From positions 1 through 25,696 of the forward strand of contig DDZT01000037.1 in the NCBI GenBank assembly GCA_002346435.1: 25,696 nucleotides of DNA. Direction: 5' to 3'. Under the pieces are notes generated by a model that was not told the origin of the DNA, ran no database searches, and worked only from the letters and a program-made list of their open reading frames with translations. This document shows, piece by piece, positions 24,810 through 25,696 of this stretch. The stretch's first letter is position 1; the number at the start of each line of letters is the position of its first letter. Source of the DNA: Anaerolineales bacterium UBA3001 (lineage in GTDB: Bacteria; Chloroflexota; Anaerolineae; Anaerolineales; UBA11657). The position numbers and the translations under genes are program-made.

Positions 24810-25696
24810 GTGTCAGCTTCCCTAAATGTATCTGAATGGGATTCGTTTGTTGCTGGTTTCCAGCAGAAACATCCTGGAAATAGCTCATCTACTTCAGGTG
24901 CGCATATTCTGCAGACATCCGCTTGGGCTACTCTAAAATGTAACTTTGGTTGGTCGGCAACTAGGATAGTAGCTCGTCAGCAAGGTCATACAGTAGCAGG
25001 AGCCCAAATCTTATTTCGACCATTGCCTCTGGGATTAGGCAATATTGCTTATTTACCTAAGGGGCCTTTGGTGGATTGGTCTGATATTGAACAATGCAAA
25101 TATATAATGTCGTTATGTGATGAGGTGTGTAGAGCACGTCGAGCATTGTTCGTGATTGTCGAACCTGATTTGGTAGACAACGAATTTGCTAATAATGTTT
25201 TGAAAACACTTGGACTAACTCCTGGAATGCAAACAGTACAGCCACGTAGGACAATTACGATTAGTCTCAAGACTGATCCAACTGATATATTGGCTAAGAT
25301 GAAACAGAAAACACGCTATAACATCCGTTTGGCGGAAAGAAGTGGTGTAAAAGTCCGTATAGCGACTTCAGAAACTATAGATACGGATTTATTGCAATAT
25401 CAGAACCTTATTGAAAGCACTGGTGATCGAAGTGGATTTGGTGTGCATTCAGCCAAATACTATAGTGATGCCTATCATTTGTTTGCTCCAGCAAAGCAAG
25501 TTGCATTACTCATGGCTGAGTATCAGGGCAAACCTCTTGCATCTTTGATGGTTTTCTCATATGGTGGGCGAGCTTGGTATTTTTATGGAGCTTCATCTGG
25601 TCACGAAAAGGAACGGATGCCAGCTTATGCTTTGCAATGGGCCGCGATAGTCTGGGCTAAGGAGCATGGTTGTTACAGTTACGATATGTGGGGGGT
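24810..25696 (+). CDS. FemAB/FemX-family peptidyltransferase-like protein (C-terminus cut by window edge)
   Basis: The frame is open from a GTG at 24810 to the window edge, 295 codons. FemAB proteins have two GNAT-like folds and use aminoacyl-tRNA to add residues to the peptidoglycan stem peptide. Marks are LQTSAWATLKCNFGW near the N-terminus, LPLGLGNIAYLPKGPLVDW, the RRTITISLKTDP strand, ILAKMKQKTRYNIRLAERSG (the family's basic K.R..I..a...G segment), LIESTGDRSGFGVHSAKYY, the WYFYGASSGHEKERMPAYAL block and YSYDMWG at the cut end. Many Chloroflexota and actinobacterial homologues carry out related cell-wall or unknown acylations. The GTG is supported by an extended -10 positioned 6 nt before it. 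Confidence 0.88.
   Translation, partial: MSASLNVSEWDSFVAGFQQKHPGNSSSTSGAHILQTSAWATLKCNFGWSATRIVARQQGHTVAGAQILFRPLPLGLGNIAYLPKGPLVDWSDIEQCKYIMSLCDEVCRARRALFVIVEPDLVDNEFANNVLKTLGLTPGMQTVQPRRTITISLKTDPTDILAKMKQKTRYNIRLAERSGVKVRIATSETIDTDLLQYQNLIESTGDRSGFGVHSAKYYSDAYHLFAPAKQVALLMAEYQGKPLASLMVFSYGGRAWYFYGASSGHEKERMPAYALQWAAIVWAKEHGCYSYDMWG

Overview
This window is AT-rich bacterial chromosome, densely packed with genes on both strands. The gene set points to Chloroflexota, most likely a Dehalococcoidia or SAR202-like marine lineage. The reasons are a free-standing bacterial Elp3 (radical SAM plus GNAT), several very large YfhO/PTPS-related GT-C membrane proteins, a lutABC set and a RodZ-like protein. 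This assignment is an inference from gene content; no rRNA or phylogenetic marker was analysed.

Layout. 1-1088 (minus) is a class V aminotransferase (alanine/serine-glyoxylate type) cut by the window edge. 1170-1787 (minus) is a decayed gene in which the start of a NagA-like deacetylase is joined to the C-terminal half of a PfkB sugar kinase, with two in-frame stops. 1990-5058 is a large GT-C membrane protein with a triplicated beta-rich C-terminal region. It is followed by psuG (pseudouridine-5'-phosphate glycosidase), rplI (L9 with an acidic tail, behind a promoter buried in a 20-bp inverted repeat) and a RodZ-like protein.

8139-10501 is the most interesting part. A Trm9/ALKBH8-like methyltransferase (minus) and Elp3 (plus) are divergent, with only 23 bp between their start codons. 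They share one near-symmetric -10 element that puts both transcription starts at or next to GTG codons. In eukaryotes Elp3 starts cm5U34 synthesis on tRNA and Trm9/ALKBH8 methylates it to mcm5U34, so the pair suggests a bacterial version of that wobble-uridine pathway. tRNA-Val(CAC) follows Elp3, but it has C34 and is not an expected substrate.

10754-12679 is an unassigned polytopic membrane protein. lemA and an M48 (HtpX-like) protease follow and converge with lutCBA (lactate oxidation) on the minus strand. Divergent from lutA are an SDR oxidoreductase, two tandem paralogous GT-C membrane proteins overlapping by 4 bp, an O-methyltransferase and a FemAB-family protein cut by the right edge. 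The right-hand block looks like cell-envelope glycan or lipid assembly.

Regulation. Several genes have a -10 hexamer 6-8 nt before the start codon and no Shine-Dalgarno (1990, 8849, 8873, 24810, perhaps 6969), as expected for leaderless mRNAs. Others (psuG, rplI, lemA, SDR, O-methyltransferase) have clear SD sequences. No CRISPR array, rRNA gene, insertion sequence or phage gene was seen, and no gene-free stretch exceeds 300 bases.
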